Of a DNA stretch of 64,000 nucleotides, positions 1 to 7,547 are shown piece by piece; within the stretch, counting starts at the first letter, position 1; each line of letters begins with the position of its first letter. Below the pieces are notes generated by a model that did no database searches, had not been told where the DNA came from, and saw only the letters and a program-made list of their open reading frames with translations. The DNA lies in assembly GCA_938002965.1 (NCBI GenBank), contig CALKZY010000028.1:1-64000 (forward strand). The letters run 5' to 3'. Made by a program: the position numbers and the translations under genes. This DNA comes from an uncultured Acidimicrobiales bacterium (GTDB lineage: Bacteria; Actinomycetota; Acidimicrobiia; Acidimicrobiales; SZUA-35).

Positions 1-22
1 TGCCGGTCAAACGACTCTTGAT

Positions 23-43
23 CTCTGACTCGAACGGTCAGAG
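23..43 (-). terminator. Small hairpin left of the element
   Basis: A 7-bp inverted repeat (23-29 with 37-43) around a 7-nt loop lies just outside the left attachment repeat. Before the element inserted, it would have stood directly downstream of the tRNA-Ser gene, so it may be the original terminator of that tRNA. There is no clear T-run. Confidence 0.25.
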
Positions 44-80
44 CGCCGAGTTCGAACGTTGTCGCATTCCCTTGGATTTT

Positions 81-136
81 GCGGAGGAGGTGGGATTCGA
101 ACCCACGGATCCGTGAAGATCACACGCTTTCCAAGC
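81..136. repeat. attL: left 56-bp attachment repeat
   Basis: Identical to 8343-8398 over 56 bp. It is the 3' part of a tRNA-Ser gene read on the minus strand, from the 3' acceptor strand through the T arm and variable arm to the anticodon loop. From base 137 the sequence no longer matches a tRNA, so this is the displaced chromosomal end and not a functional gene. Unlike the right copy it does not encode a full CCA after the discriminator base. Confidence 0.93.
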
Positions 137-248
137 CTGTACGGGAGTGATGAGGTTTGCTATGGGCCGCCGATCGGAGAAGTTCCAGCACTGGGCAGCG
201 CTGCCCACTATCAAATAACACCGAAGGTGACGGCTATCAGTTGGGCTA

Positions 249-863
249 TCAGTACTCGAACGTCTTTCTCGTGGTCGAGCGTTCGTCGTTGCGCCCTATT
301 GCATCGATTGTTGAGCAGGACAGATTAGACGCTGCGATCATGAATAACATCAGACGATGTGATCCATCATCAGGGCCATCTGCTACCAGAGCGATATCCG
401 ATGCACGACTCTGCAGATCCCAGTATCCGGGGCCAGCAAGCGCTCCCAGGTTAGATGAATCACCCAACGCAGGATCACTGATTTGCAGGTTCCCAAGTCT
501 TCCCAGACGTTTCGCTACATCGCACCCGGCTGTCGATGGCTTACCCATTATTCGCCAGATCAACTTCGCTACGTCACCTGCGACCTTAGGCTGATAGCTC
601 GCTTGGAAGCCTGAGAGACTTGGTATAGCGAAACAGCTAGGCGTGGTACCTTGAGGGCACTTACCCCGCTCTAGATCTTCTAGGGTGCAGCAACCCTTAA
701 CCGCCACATGGGCGACACTCGGGTAGGTAGGTTCGTATTGACCAAATATCTTCCCCTGCACGTAGGCCGGGCACCCGTATATATCGTTTGCTGTCCAGCG
801 GATCCAGGAACTATTGGACATCTCCTTCAGCCAATCGTTGAAGGTGAGAGCAACTTTTTTCAT
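249..863 (-). CDS. Hypothetical protein, element left-end cargo
   Basis: I do not recognise this protein of about 204 residues. I chose the start at 863 (MKK...) because a GAAGGA-type ribosome binding site lies a few bases upstream; an in-frame ATG at 887 would add eight residues. The first 120 residues look globular, with several Trp and Cys residues; the C-terminal half is less protein-like and the reading frame there is less certain. It is the first gene inside the left attachment repeat and lies downstream of the CutA-like gene on the same strand, separated by 56 bp. As a terminal cargo gene of a mobile element it could be an accessory or defence gene, but nothing in the sequence shows a function. 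Confidence 0.45.
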   Translation of the reverse strand: MKKVALTFNDWLKEMSNSSWIRWTANDIYGCPAYVQGKIFGQYEPTYPSVAHVAVKGCCTLEDLERGKCPQGTTPSCFAIPSLSGFQASYQPKVAGDVAKLIWRIMGKPSTAGCDVAKRLGRLGNLQISDPALGDSSNLGALAGPGYWDLQSRASDIALVADGPDDGSHRLMLFMIAASNLSCSTIDAIGRNDERSTTRKTFEY

Positions 864-919
864 CCTTTTTCCTTCGTTCCCTGGCATAACAATCTTGAGA
901 TTAGAAACATGAGCCAGCG

Positions 920-1240
920 CTACCGGTACGTTGCAGCGACTACCCAGGCTTGATAGCCGGTATCGGCCTGGTCGATGGCTTTGGCCAAGACATGAACAGT
1001 TTCGTAGGGGTGAGAGTCATTGGTCAGCCGAATGATCTCCTCAACACAGGCGTCGACGGTGTGCAGGATGGCGTAGGCCTCGGTGGCGTTGTGGACTTCG
1101 CCTTGCCATCGGTAGACGGATTCGATGGCCGGCATGATGTTGGCGCTGGCCGCCAGGCGCTTATCGACCAGCATCGCACAGTGGTTTCGTAGCCAGTCGG
1201 CATCGGGTGCCGTGATTGACACATCGACGATCAGGGTCAT
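920..1240 (-). CDS. CutA1-like protein
   Basis: A 106-residue protein resembling the CutA1 family of small trimeric ferredoxin-fold proteins, historically linked to divalent-cation tolerance. Visible family features are the N-terminal beta strand followed by the Ala-rich helix (residues 25-35), the VYRWQGEV strand (42-49), the helix with ILHT (58-61) and the HPYE motif near residue 77. Its start codon overlaps the stop of the upstream XRE regulator gene (1237-1869), so the two are translationally coupled. CutA1 is usually a chromosomal housekeeping gene, so a copy tied to the element's regulator is unusual. CutA1 trimers resemble PII signalling proteins, so a ligand-sensing or regulatory role is possible, but that is inference. 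Confidence 0.8.
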   Translation of the reverse strand: MTLIVDVSITAPDADWLRNHCAMLVDKRLAASANIMPAIESVYRWQGEVHNATEAYAILHTVDACVEEIIRLTNDSHPYETVHVLAKAIDQADTGYQAWVVAATYR

Positions 1241-1869
1241 TGGTCGCTCTTGGCTAGGCGGCTGAGTATTGCTTCGGCCTCTTCGGCTGTGCGGGCTAGT
1301 GATGCGTGACCGGTGATGATCGGACCATCAAAGGATTTGCCGACCCATCGCCCTCGGCCGGTGACTTCACCGTCTTTGTCCAGTGCGAAGTACATCGAGC
1401 CTTTTGATGTCACCTCGCCGTCGAGGCCTCGGTACCAGCCGATGAGTACTTCGTTGTCCCAGAGTCGGAACTCCCCGATCCACCCGAAACCACCTTCTGT
1501 GGTTGGTGCAGTTCGCTCGGCCGACAGGTTGAGGTGCCGGCCCTGGTGGTTGGCGTCAACTTGTTGGATTGCGCGGTGTGGTTGTCCGTCTCGCGTGGTT
1601 TGCCATCCGGCCCACCATTCGCCTGACATTTCGAGTTCGTCGTTGAGTCGGCCGGCCAGTTCTTCGAGTGAGATTTCGAGGGCGGTGGCGATTCGTACCG
1701 CCACGTTCAAAAGCGGCTGTTGTTCGCCGGATTCGTAGCGAGCGACTTGGCGGGCGGTGATGCCGGCCTTCTCTCCTAGTTCGGTTTGGGAGTAGCCGAG
1801 TTCGCTGCGTCGTCGTTTGATGATTGCTGGCATGTCCACTTGGTCATTCTCATGCCCAGGAAGTGGCAT
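1237..1869 (-). CDS. XRE-family repressor with C-terminal sensor-like domain
   Basis: A 210-residue protein with an N-terminal helix-turn-helix of the XRE/Cro-CI family (about residues 14-68; TELGEKAGITARQVARYESG is the recognition region). A Gly- and Trp-rich C-terminal half (about 80-195) appears all-beta, with repeated GEW, GEF, LIGWY and GRW motifs suggestive of a small beta barrel. It is divergent from the transfer/replication operon and faces a five-copy 20-bp-spaced repeat array, which makes it the likely master repressor of the element (compare KorA or Pra control in pSAM2-type elements; inference). It is coupled to the CutA1-like gene. The C-terminal domain could sense a ligand; I cannot name its family with certainty. 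Confidence 0.85.
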   Translation of the reverse strand: MPLPGHENDQVDMPAIIKRRRSELGYSQTELGEKAGITARQVARYESGEQQPLLNVAVRIATALEISLEELAGRLNDELEMSGEWWAGWQTTRDGQPHRAIQQVDANHQGRHLNLSAERTAPTTEGGFGWIGEFRLWDNEVLIGWYRGLDGEVTSKGSMYFALDKDGEVTGRGRWVGKSFDGPIITGHASLARTAEEAEAILSRLAKSDQ

Positions 1870-1876
1870 TTCAAGC

Positions 1877-1967
1877 GACTAGTGAGTCATGTCATTGACT
1901 TTTAAGACAAGCAATGACTAGTGTGTCCTGTGGATGACTAGTTAGTCTTATTGCTGACTAGCTTGAC
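1877..1967. promoter_or_regulatory. Five-copy 20-bp-periodic operator/iteron array
   Basis: Five related 12-bp palindrome-like sites of the form GACTAGTnAGTC begin at 1877, 1897 (degenerate), 1916, 1936 and 1956, a spacing of 20, 19, 20 and 20 bp. The array fills the intergenic space between the divergent XRE gene (start at 1869) and the first gene of the plus-strand operon (start at 1989). Two helical turns per repeat places all sites on one face of the DNA. The most likely role is cooperative binding of the XRE repressor controlling both promoters; replication iterons are an alternative. Confidence 0.8.
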
Positions 1968-1988
1968 CCGGCGGAAAGGAACACTCGG

Positions 1989-2228
1989 GTGACCACTCCA
2001 ACCAGGACCCTTGACACTCTCACATCACAAGACATCGCTGCTTGTGCTCTGGCGTGGGTCTACGAACGTCCTGACTGGCCCCTCAAACGAGCGGTATCGG
2101 TCTGGCTTATCGAAGCCGGCTACATCTGGGACATCGAAAACACGGCTGCGCTTCGTGCCATCCACCACCAAGTGCAGATCGTCGCCGGAGTCGCCCGCCG
2201 TGCTCTTGAGCAAAAGGCGGCATCGTGA
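1989..2228 (+). CDS. Small AICE protein of unknown function
   Basis: A 79-residue, probably helical protein with a GTG start preceded by a strong GGAAAGGA ribosome binding site. It is the first gene of the transfer/replication operon, directly downstream of the repeat array, and its TGA overlaps the GTG of the next gene (2225) by four bases. Short helical proteins at this position are common in actinomycete integrative elements, but I cannot assign a family. No signal peptide or membrane segment is visible. Translational coupling to the TraB-like genes suggests a role in transfer or its control. Confidence 0.75.
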   Translation: MTTPTRTLDTLTSQDIAACALAWVYERPDWPLKRAVSVWLIEAGYIWDIENTAALRAIHHQVQIVAGVARRALEQKAAS

Positions 2229-3016
2229 ACCCGCTTCGCCTGATGTGGTGGCGGCTGCTGTTCGACCTTCGCCCGATGGTCAGGTTCTTCGCTGAGCGTT
2301 TCCCGAAACTGGCCCCGTGGTGTGTCCGGGCCCGCACCGTGCTCCATTGGCTGGTCGGCAACCCGATACAAATGCTCGTCCTCGCCGGCGGTGGTGCAGC
2401 CTGGGTCGACTCGTTGCTCCCGGGCCGCTGGTTCTTGTTCTCTGTCCTGGTCACTCACGTCGTGGTCGTCGTCTACTGCCGGATCACATTCGATCGAGGA
2501 TCGTGGCTGGTCGGCTGGCGCGCAGCGTGGCGCATCCGGCGGCGGTGGCCATCGGAGTGGGCGGCAGTAGCGGCCAAGACTTCCCGGGTCCAGGCCGAGG
2601 TCGGCACCTCAAAAGAGCCCATCGCCTCGGCTGTGCTCCGACCGATCGCCGACCACCCGAAACTGTCATGGCTCCCCCGGGTCCAGTGGCCGGTCGTGTC
2701 GTGGTGGGTCAGCCCTCCCCCGGGCCGATCATTCGAATCACTCGAAGAGCTGACCGTCGTCCTGGCAGCCAACATCTCGCACGTCTCCGACATCGAGCTG
2801 GACTACGAACGAGAAAACGATTCCTACGGCCGCCTCGTCATGTCCTTCCGAGACGTACTCGCCCGAACCTCAACCCCAACCTGGCACGACCCCGAACCCA
2901 CCGTGACCCTCGGCGACCTGGACGGCGATGAGCTGACCGACGCCCTCGCTGAGTTCGACAACGACCAGGCGGTCGCCTATCCCGCACTGCGAGTTGTCGA
3001 TGGAGAGGCGTCCTAA
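2225..3016 (+). CDS. Membrane-anchored N-terminal part of a split TraB translocase
   Basis: A 263-residue protein. Two hydrophobic segments (about residues 44-62 and 67-86) are followed by a soluble part with a WWVSPPPGRSFE motif (about 158-169) and an alternating beta/alpha pattern resembling the region that precedes the motor in TraB/FtsK-type proteins. It ends in TAATG, where the stop overlaps the ATG of the motor gene by one base. TraB of Streptomyces plasmids is usually one protein with membrane segments, then a RecA-like motor, then a winged helix; here the membrane and linker part is a separate, translationally coupled gene. SpdB-type membrane proteins are the alternative. Function assigned by context. 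Confidence 0.6.
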   Translation: MNPLRLMWWRLLFDLRPMVRFFAERFPKLAPWCVRARTVLHWLVGNPIQMLVLAGGGAAWVDSLLPGRWFLFSVLVTHVVVVVYCRITFDRGSWLVGWRAAWRIRRRWPSEWAAVAAKTSRVQAEVGTSKEPIASAVLRPIADHPKLSWLPRVQWPVVSWWVSPPPGRSFESLEELTVVLAANISHVSDIELDYERENDSYGRLVMSFRDVLARTSTPTWHDPEPTVTLGDLDGDELTDALAEFDNDQAVAYPALRVVDGEAS

Positions 3017-3879
3017 TGTCCACCATCGAAATCGGCCGGCGCTTCGACAACCAACCGTTAACCCTTCCCTGGCCTCACTGCCCACACCTCGGTATCGGCG
3101 GTCAAACCGGATCGGGCAAATCAAGCCTGAGCCACGCCATCATCGGCGCCCTAGCCGACGACGACTCGGTTGCCATTGTCGGAATCGACCTGAAACTGGT
3201 CGAACTATCACCCTGGTCCGACCGACTGACCGCCCTGGCCACAACCCCGGCCGAAGCTGACCGGCTACTAGTCGCACTGCGAAACCTCATCCGAACCCGC
3301 GCCGAGTTCCTGAAGACCAAAGGCCACCGCAAGTGGCAACGGGGCTTCGGGCCTTGGGTCCTGGTCGTGATCGATGAGCTGGCCGAGCTACAAGCCATCG
3401 ACGCTGATCGTCTCGCCGACGTGATCGAAACCGGCGAAGGCGGACCCGCTGCCATGCGGGAGGCGAAGAACGGCCAACAGGTCCGCTCGGCTCTACTCGG
3501 TGCACTCTCTCGCCTGGCCCGCTTCTGCGGTGTCACCGTATTGGCTGCAACTCAGTATCCGTCAGCTGAGGTGATCGACCAGCAGATCCGCACCCAGCTG
3601 ACGATCAAGATCATGCTCCGGGTCGCATCCGGTGAGCAAGTGGCGGTCTGTCTCGGTCAAGGCTACGCCTCCACCATCTCCCCGAAGTCCATCGGCCCAT
3701 CCGAGCAGGGCGGGCTCTGGATCGTCGGCACCGACGATGCGCCTCGCCCGGTTCGTGGCCGTGCCCATTGGGTTTCTGATACTGCGATCGCCAACCGGGT
3801 GGCCGCTACTGCTCATCTCACCCCGTCCTATGAATCGGTGTTCGGAAAGGAAGATCCTCATGCTTTCGCGGCCTACTAA
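3016..3879 (+). CDS. TraB-like FtsK/SpoIIIE DNA translocase motor
   Basis: A 287-residue ATPase of the FtsK/SpoIIIE superfamily, the class that moves double-stranded DNA between mycelial cells for AICEs and Streptomyces plasmids. The Walker A motif GGQTGSGKS is at residues 28-36 and the Walker B segment WVLVVIDELAEL at 114-125. The region around VTVLAATQYPSAEVID matches the sensor/Gln motif of FtsK motors. No membrane segment is present; that part is encoded by the upstream gene. I also see no clear C-terminal winged-helix domain of the kind that reads the short clt repeats in TraB, so DNA recognition may be supplied by another protein. The next gene starts inside its last 20 bases. Confidence 0.88.
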   Translation: MSTIEIGRRFDNQPLTLPWPHCPHLGIGGQTGSGKSSLSHAIIGALADDDSVAIVGIDLKLVELSPWSDRLTALATTPAEADRLLVALRNLIRTRAEFLKTKGHRKWQRGFGPWVLVVIDELAELQAIDADRLADVIETGEGGPAAMREAKNGQQVRSALLGALSRLARFCGVTVLAATQYPSAEVIDQQIRTQLTIKIMLRVASGEQVAVCLGQGYASTISPKSIGPSEQGGLWIVGTDDAPRPVRGRAHWVSDTAIANRVAATAHLTPSYESVFGKEDPHAFAAY

Positions 3880-4366
3880 CCACAGCCGCTCAACCTCGGG
3901 TGTCGGGTTGGCGCTGGTCCAGGTGGTGGCCGTGTTTCGGACTGGTTGGGCTTGGGTCGCCCGATCTCGATTGGGATTCATCCCCGGAGGGGATGCGCCG
4001 CCTCTCCACGACACAACGGCCCGACAACTGATCGATTGGACGTTCACCCCTACAAGCCCTCCCGCCAGCGCTCCACACTCCGTTGCTGCGGAAACGGTGA
4101 CTATCGGTGACCTGGGCCCGCCCACCCAACGAGAACAAGTGACGGCGACGATCATCGACCGAGGTTTCATCGTTGAACGGCCAGCTCGTGCGCCGTGGCT
4201 GCCGTGGTCTGTCGTACTGGCGGCGGCCGGTGTCGGTTTGGTGTGGTTGACGATGGCTGCCTCGGGGTTGGCCGGCTCTGCGATTGGTTCGTTTGCTGGC
4301 GGGTCGACGCTGGTTTGCGGGCTGTTGTTGATCGTCGTCCAGCTGATCGGAGGGTCGAAGCGATGA
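3860..4366 (+). CDS. Small membrane protein of the transfer operon (Spd-like)
   Basis: A 168-residue protein. The start at 3860 was chosen because a GGAAAGGA ribosome binding site lies about 10 bases upstream; the gene thus overlaps the end of the translocase gene by 20 bp. The N-terminal 100 residues are mixed, with one amphipathic segment near residue 15-30. The C-terminal third holds two hydrophobic helices (about 117-136 and 146-164). Proteins of this size and layout in AICEs and Streptomyces plasmids are often plasmid-spread (Spd) proteins that help intramycelial distribution; the assignment rests on context and topology only. Its TGA overlaps the ATG of rep. Confidence 0.65.
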   Translation: MLSRPTNHSRSTSGVGLALVQVVAVFRTGWAWVARSRLGFIPGGDAPPLHDTTARQLIDWTFTPTSPPASAPHSVAAETVTIGDLGPPTQREQVTATIIDRGFIVERPARAPWLPWSVVLAAAGVGLVWLTMAASGLAGSAIGSFAGGSTLVCGLLLIVVQLIGGSKR

Positions 4367-5676
4367 CGGTCAAAGAACGAACCAGACAACCAGATACGAC
4401 TCGCCCATTCGATTCTGCGGAGGGAGCGGCCCGGAAGCGTCAAGCGATAGGGCAAGCGACCGACAGCGCCGCCGAAGGCGGCGCAGGGCGCTTCTTGGTA
4501 AGTACTGCGGTTAACTCTTCAACCCCGGCCAAACGCAAGAACCGACGGATAGCTGCCGACCGAGCACAAACACTGATCCGCCAAACATGTGGAGATCTCA
4601 AAGCAGCGAAACGCATCGTGTGTTGCGGCCGGTTCCCGACCGGCAACGGACGCCCAACCATCGCCAAAACCCGAGATAACCGGGCTTACGCCTCCGGGTT
4701 GCAGACATGCGGGTCGGTGTGGGCGTGCGTGGCGTGTTCGTTCAAGATCCGCATGAAACGAGCGATCGAGATTGCCTTCGCCGTCGCCGTACATCTCGCC
4801 AAGGGTGGCGGTGTTCTGCACCTGGTCGTCACTATGCCCCACCGCAAAGAAGACGAACTGGCCGATCTGTGGTCGATGCTGTCGGATTGTTGGGGGCACG
4901 TCACCTCCGGTGGCGGGTGGCAGGCCTTCCGGGACCGTCACGGCGTCATCGGCTACATCAGAGCCGCGGAAGTAACGCACGGCTGGTCTTCCGGCTGGCA
5001 CCCGCATTGCCACGTCCTCTTGTTCACCGACAAACCCATGTCACCGGTCGTGAACGCTGAGGCGTACTACGAACTACGCCGGGCGGTGCGGGAGCGGTGG
5101 TGCAAACGCATGGCATCGAAATACGGGCGCACCATGTCTGAAGAGTTCGGCATTCGAGTCGAACCCGTCAAAGCCGACGAGGCTGAAGGCTCCGGGTCGT
5201 ACCTCACCAAGGTCGGGTATGAGCTGGCGATGATCGACACCAAAATCGGTCGAGAAGGCGGCCACCGCACACCGTTCGCCATCGCCTATGACGCCTCCGA
5301 GACCGGCGACATGGCTGATATCAACCTGTTCCGGGAATGGGTCACCGCTTCGCACCGGAAACGCTCGATCACCTGGTCCCAAGGACTACGTGCTCATTTC
5401 GGGCTAGGTGCTGACAAGTCGGACGAAGAACTGGCCGCGGAGGATGCGGGCGGGGAAACGGTCGCAGAGTTCGACCCCGAACTGTGGAAACAAATCGCCA
5501 ACCGTCGAGACGGAGCACGAGCCCGTTTGCTGTGCGCGTTCGAGGTCGATGACGGGCGCAACGGCGTCCAGGCCGCCGTCGACTACCTGACGGGCCTCGG
5601 CTACTCGATCAGAACTTCTTACGCAGGTTCGGTCCCCGTGATCGGCCTGCACCCACCAAACCAACCCAAACCATGA
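4363..5676 (+). CDS. Rolling-circle replication initiator (Rep)
   Basis: A 437-residue replication initiator that should nick the element's double-strand origin and start rolling-circle replication after excision. The HUH-type metal-binding motif reads HPHCH at residues 213-217, followed by hydrophobic residues. The probable catalytic Tyr region is GSYLTKVGY (Tyr280, with Tyr286 as a second candidate). An upstream Cys-rich segment (CGSVWACVAC, about 122-131) is typical of the pIJ101/pSN22-like actinobacterial Rep family. The start at 4363 overlaps the stop of the upstream gene (ATGA); frames further upstream are open but lie inside that gene. A replicating Rep inside an integrated element is the defining feature of an AICE. 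Confidence 0.9.
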   Translation: MTVKERTRQPDTTRPFDSAEGAARKRQAIGQATDSAAEGGAGRFLVSTAVNSSTPAKRKNRRIAADRAQTLIRQTCGDLKAAKRIVCCGRFPTGNGRPTIAKTRDNRAYASGLQTCGSVWACVACSFKIRMKRAIEIAFAVAVHLAKGGGVLHLVVTMPHRKEDELADLWSMLSDCWGHVTSGGGWQAFRDRHGVIGYIRAAEVTHGWSSGWHPHCHVLLFTDKPMSPVVNAEAYYELRRAVRERWCKRMASKYGRTMSEEFGIRVEPVKADEAEGSGSYLTKVGYELAMIDTKIGREGGHRTPFAIAYDASETGDMADINLFREWVTASHRKRSITWSQGLRAHFGLGADKSDEELAAEDAGGETVAEFDPELWKQIANRRDGARARLLCAFEVDDGRNGVQAAVDYLTGLGYSIRTSYAGSVPVIGLHPPNQPKP

Positions 5677-5689
5677 AAGGAAGCCTGCC

Positions 5690-6079
5690 ATGTTGAGCAG
5701 CAAACCCATCGATGCGTCCAAGCTCAAGTTCCGGTACTCCGGAGCAACCGAGCACTACGAATACGACCGGGCAACCGAGAAACGGGCCGAACACCAGACC
5801 CGTGATGAGAACACCGGCATGCCGGTGTGGAAAGTCCGGTGCGTCGCCATCTACCAAAACGCCGGTGAACATGGCGAAATCACCGTCTCGGTACCTCACC
5901 CGGTGCCACCGACAGCTGAGTTCGACTCGTTCATCACGTTCACCAACCCCACGGTGAAGGACTGGTCGATGAACGGCAACCAAGGCCAAACCTGGCACGC
6001 CGAAGCCTTCGAAGCTGAAGCCGCCACCGCCCCACCCTCAACCAACAGAACCAAGAAACCCGAACCCACCGCAGCCTAA
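5690..6079 (+). CDS. Small accessory protein downstream of rep
   Basis: A 129-residue protein with an AAAGGA ribosome binding site, 13 bp after rep. The first about 105 residues look like a compact alpha/beta fold with conserved-looking WKVRCVAIY and GEITVSVPHP segments; the tail is rich in Ala, Pro and Thr. Similar small proteins follow rep in other actinomycete integrative elements, but I cannot name the family. There is no membrane segment. A role with Rep, for example in binding the displaced single strand, is a guess from position alone. Confidence 0.75.
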   Translation: MLSSKPIDASKLKFRYSGATEHYEYDRATEKRAEHQTRDENTGMPVWKVRCVAIYQNAGEHGEITVSVPHPVPPTAEFDSFITFTNPTVKDWSMNGNQGQTWHAEAFEAEAATAPPSTNRTKKPEPTAA

Positions 6080-6093
6080 GAATGCGGCCAACA

Positions 6094-6159
6094 GGTCACG
6101 GCAACCGGGCCGCCGGCCACAACGGCCGGGCCGAGGTTCGAACCCTCGGGTGACCGCCA
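6094..6159 (+). other. tRNA-like 3' half (T arm, acceptor strand, CCA)
   Basis: Bases 6132-6148 form a perfect T arm: 5-bp stem CGAGG/CCTCG and loop TTCGAAC. A 7-nt acceptor-like strand (6149-6155), a G and CCA (6157-6159) follow. Bases 6094-6099 pair with 6150-6155, so the ends can close like an acceptor stem, and 6112-6128 can form a middle hairpin. There is no normal D arm or anticodon loop, so it is not a standard tRNA. It may be a decayed tRNA, a tRNA mimic, or part of an origin or terminator. Confidence 0.4.
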
Positions 6160-6192
6160 CGAGCCAACCCACCAACCAACAGGAGTAACACC

Positions 6193-6402
6193 ATGGCCAA
6201 CGTGATGGACCCAACGACCATGCGACTCGTCTACACGATCGCTGAAGCCGCCGAAGAACTACGCATCGGCAACAGCACCGTACGCGAACGCATCCGCATG
6301 GGACACCTTCGATCCTTCAAAGACGGCAGCCGCCGGCTCATCGCCCGAGACGATCTGATCGACTACATCGAGAGACTGCGAAAGCAGTCGCCCGAGTTCT
6401 GA
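6193..6402 (+). CDS. xis: Excisionase (Xis), helix-turn-helix family
   Basis: A 69-residue protein with the winged-helix/MerR-like HTH fold of the excisionase (HTH_17/AlpA-type) family: TIAEAAEELRIGNSTVRERIRMG is the DNA-binding helix region (about residues 15-37), followed by a KDGSRRLIARDDLIDYIER wing and helix. A CAGGAGT ribosome binding site precedes the ATG. Its TGA overlaps the ATG of the integrase gene, the standard xis-int arrangement. It should bind near the attachment sites and turn the integrase toward excision. Confidence 0.9.
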   Translation: MANVMDPTTMRLVYTIAEAAEELRIGNSTVRERIRMGHLRSFKDGSRRLIARDDLIDYIERLRKQSPEF

Positions 6403-7511
6403 TGGCCAGGCGGCCAACTCAAGAGGGAACGGTCTTTCAGAACAAACAAGGTCAGTGGATCGCCATGATCGAGCTGCCTCGTGGCCCCGATGGGAAACGT
6501 CGCCGCCGGTTACGTCGAGCACGCACGAAGAGCGAGGCTAAAGCCAAGCTCGACGACCTGCGCGATGAGCTTCGGAAGACAGGAACCGTCGCTGATGCCA
6601 ATCGTACGGTCGCCGAGGCGATCGAGACGTTTCGCTCTGGTCGGCCACCTTCCCCAAACGACGATTGGTTACTCGGCCTAGTCCTGAGCGGACTCGGAGG
6701 ACGGAAGACCAAACGACTCTCGGTCGCCGACTGCGATGCCTTCCTGGCAGCTTGCGCCGAAGGTGCGTTCGGAAACCGTCCGATCGGGTCGACGCACCTT
6801 CGGAGAGTCAAGCAACGCTTGACAGCCGTCCTCCGAAACGAGATGCGCCTCGGTTTCGTCACCCAGAACGTTGCCGAGGTGGCCAAGCTCCCCGCCTCCG
6901 ACGTCGAAGCTAAGGAACAGCGAGCACTTTCAATTGATGAGCTGCACCGCCTTCTTGAGGTTACTGACGGAGCGATCGGCGTCTTGATCGATCTCTGCGG
7001 ACGAAATGGCCTTCGGCCAGCCGAGGCTCGGGCCCTTCGTTGGCAAGATCTGCGACTCGACTCTGGAGTATTGGAAGTGTCGGGACAGATGGACCGTGTG
7101 AACAATCGCAGCCAGGTCAAGCGGGCAACCAACGCAGCTCGTGTGATCGCCATCGACCTCGCGACGACTGATCGCCTGAAGCAATGGCACGAAGATCGGC
7201 TGCGCCTGAAGACAGAATCAAAATCGCCGTGGCCGGAGGAAGACTTCGTAGCTGTCAACGCAACAGGCAAGCCGATTGGCCGGGAAACGTACGCCATTGC
7301 TATGCGGACCTTGTGTGCCGAAGTCGGCATCAAACCCCACGTAACTCCGTACGAACTTCGGCACACGGCGATCAGCCACCAGGCCGAGGCCGGCCGTTCA
7401 AGCTGGGAAATCGCGGACTGGGCAGGGACGAGCGAAGCAATGATCAGCTCACGGTATCGTCACCGTCTTCACCGTGTATCGAATCTTCGACCAGCAGATC
7501 ATGTCCAATGA
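6402..7511 (+). CDS. int: Tyrosine site-specific integrase
   Basis: A 369-residue tyrosine recombinase that integrates and excises the element at tRNA-Ser. An N-terminal arm-binding region (about residues 1-60) is followed by a core-binding domain (70-165) and a C-terminal catalytic domain with Arg205 (GLRPAEARAL), Lys240, the PYELRHTAIS box containing Arg320, Trp340 in the ADWAGTS segment, and the nucleophile Tyr352 (SSRYRH). The usual first His of the HxxR box is Tyr, as in many actinobacterial integrases. All catalytic positions are present, so the enzyme should be active. It lies about 830 bp from attR, separated by a cargo gene, instead of directly next to it. Confidence 0.95.
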   Translation: MARRPTQEGTVFQNKQGQWIAMIELPRGPDGKRRRRLRRARTKSEAKAKLDDLRDELRKTGTVADANRTVAEAIETFRSGRPPSPNDDWLLGLVLSGLGGRKTKRLSVADCDAFLAACAEGAFGNRPIGSTHLRRVKQRLTAVLRNEMRLGFVTQNVAEVAKLPASDVEAKEQRALSIDELHRLLEVTDGAIGVLIDLCGRNGLRPAEARALRWQDLRLDSGVLEVSGQMDRVNNRSQVKRATNAARVIAIDLATTDRLKQWHEDRLRLKTESKSPWPEEDFVAVNATGKPIGRETYAIAMRTLCAEVGIKPHVTPYELRHTAISHQAEAGRSSWEIADWAGTSEAMISSRYRHRLHRVSNLRPADHVQ

Positions 7512-7547
7512 ACAGGGCCGTTTGGCAACTCAGTAAGCTCGTCCATT

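Noticed and set aside
81..160. A second tRNA-Ser gene at the left end
   Set aside because: Only the 3' part is present; after base 136 the sequence no longer forms the anticodon stem, D arm or acceptor 5' strand. It is the attachment repeat.
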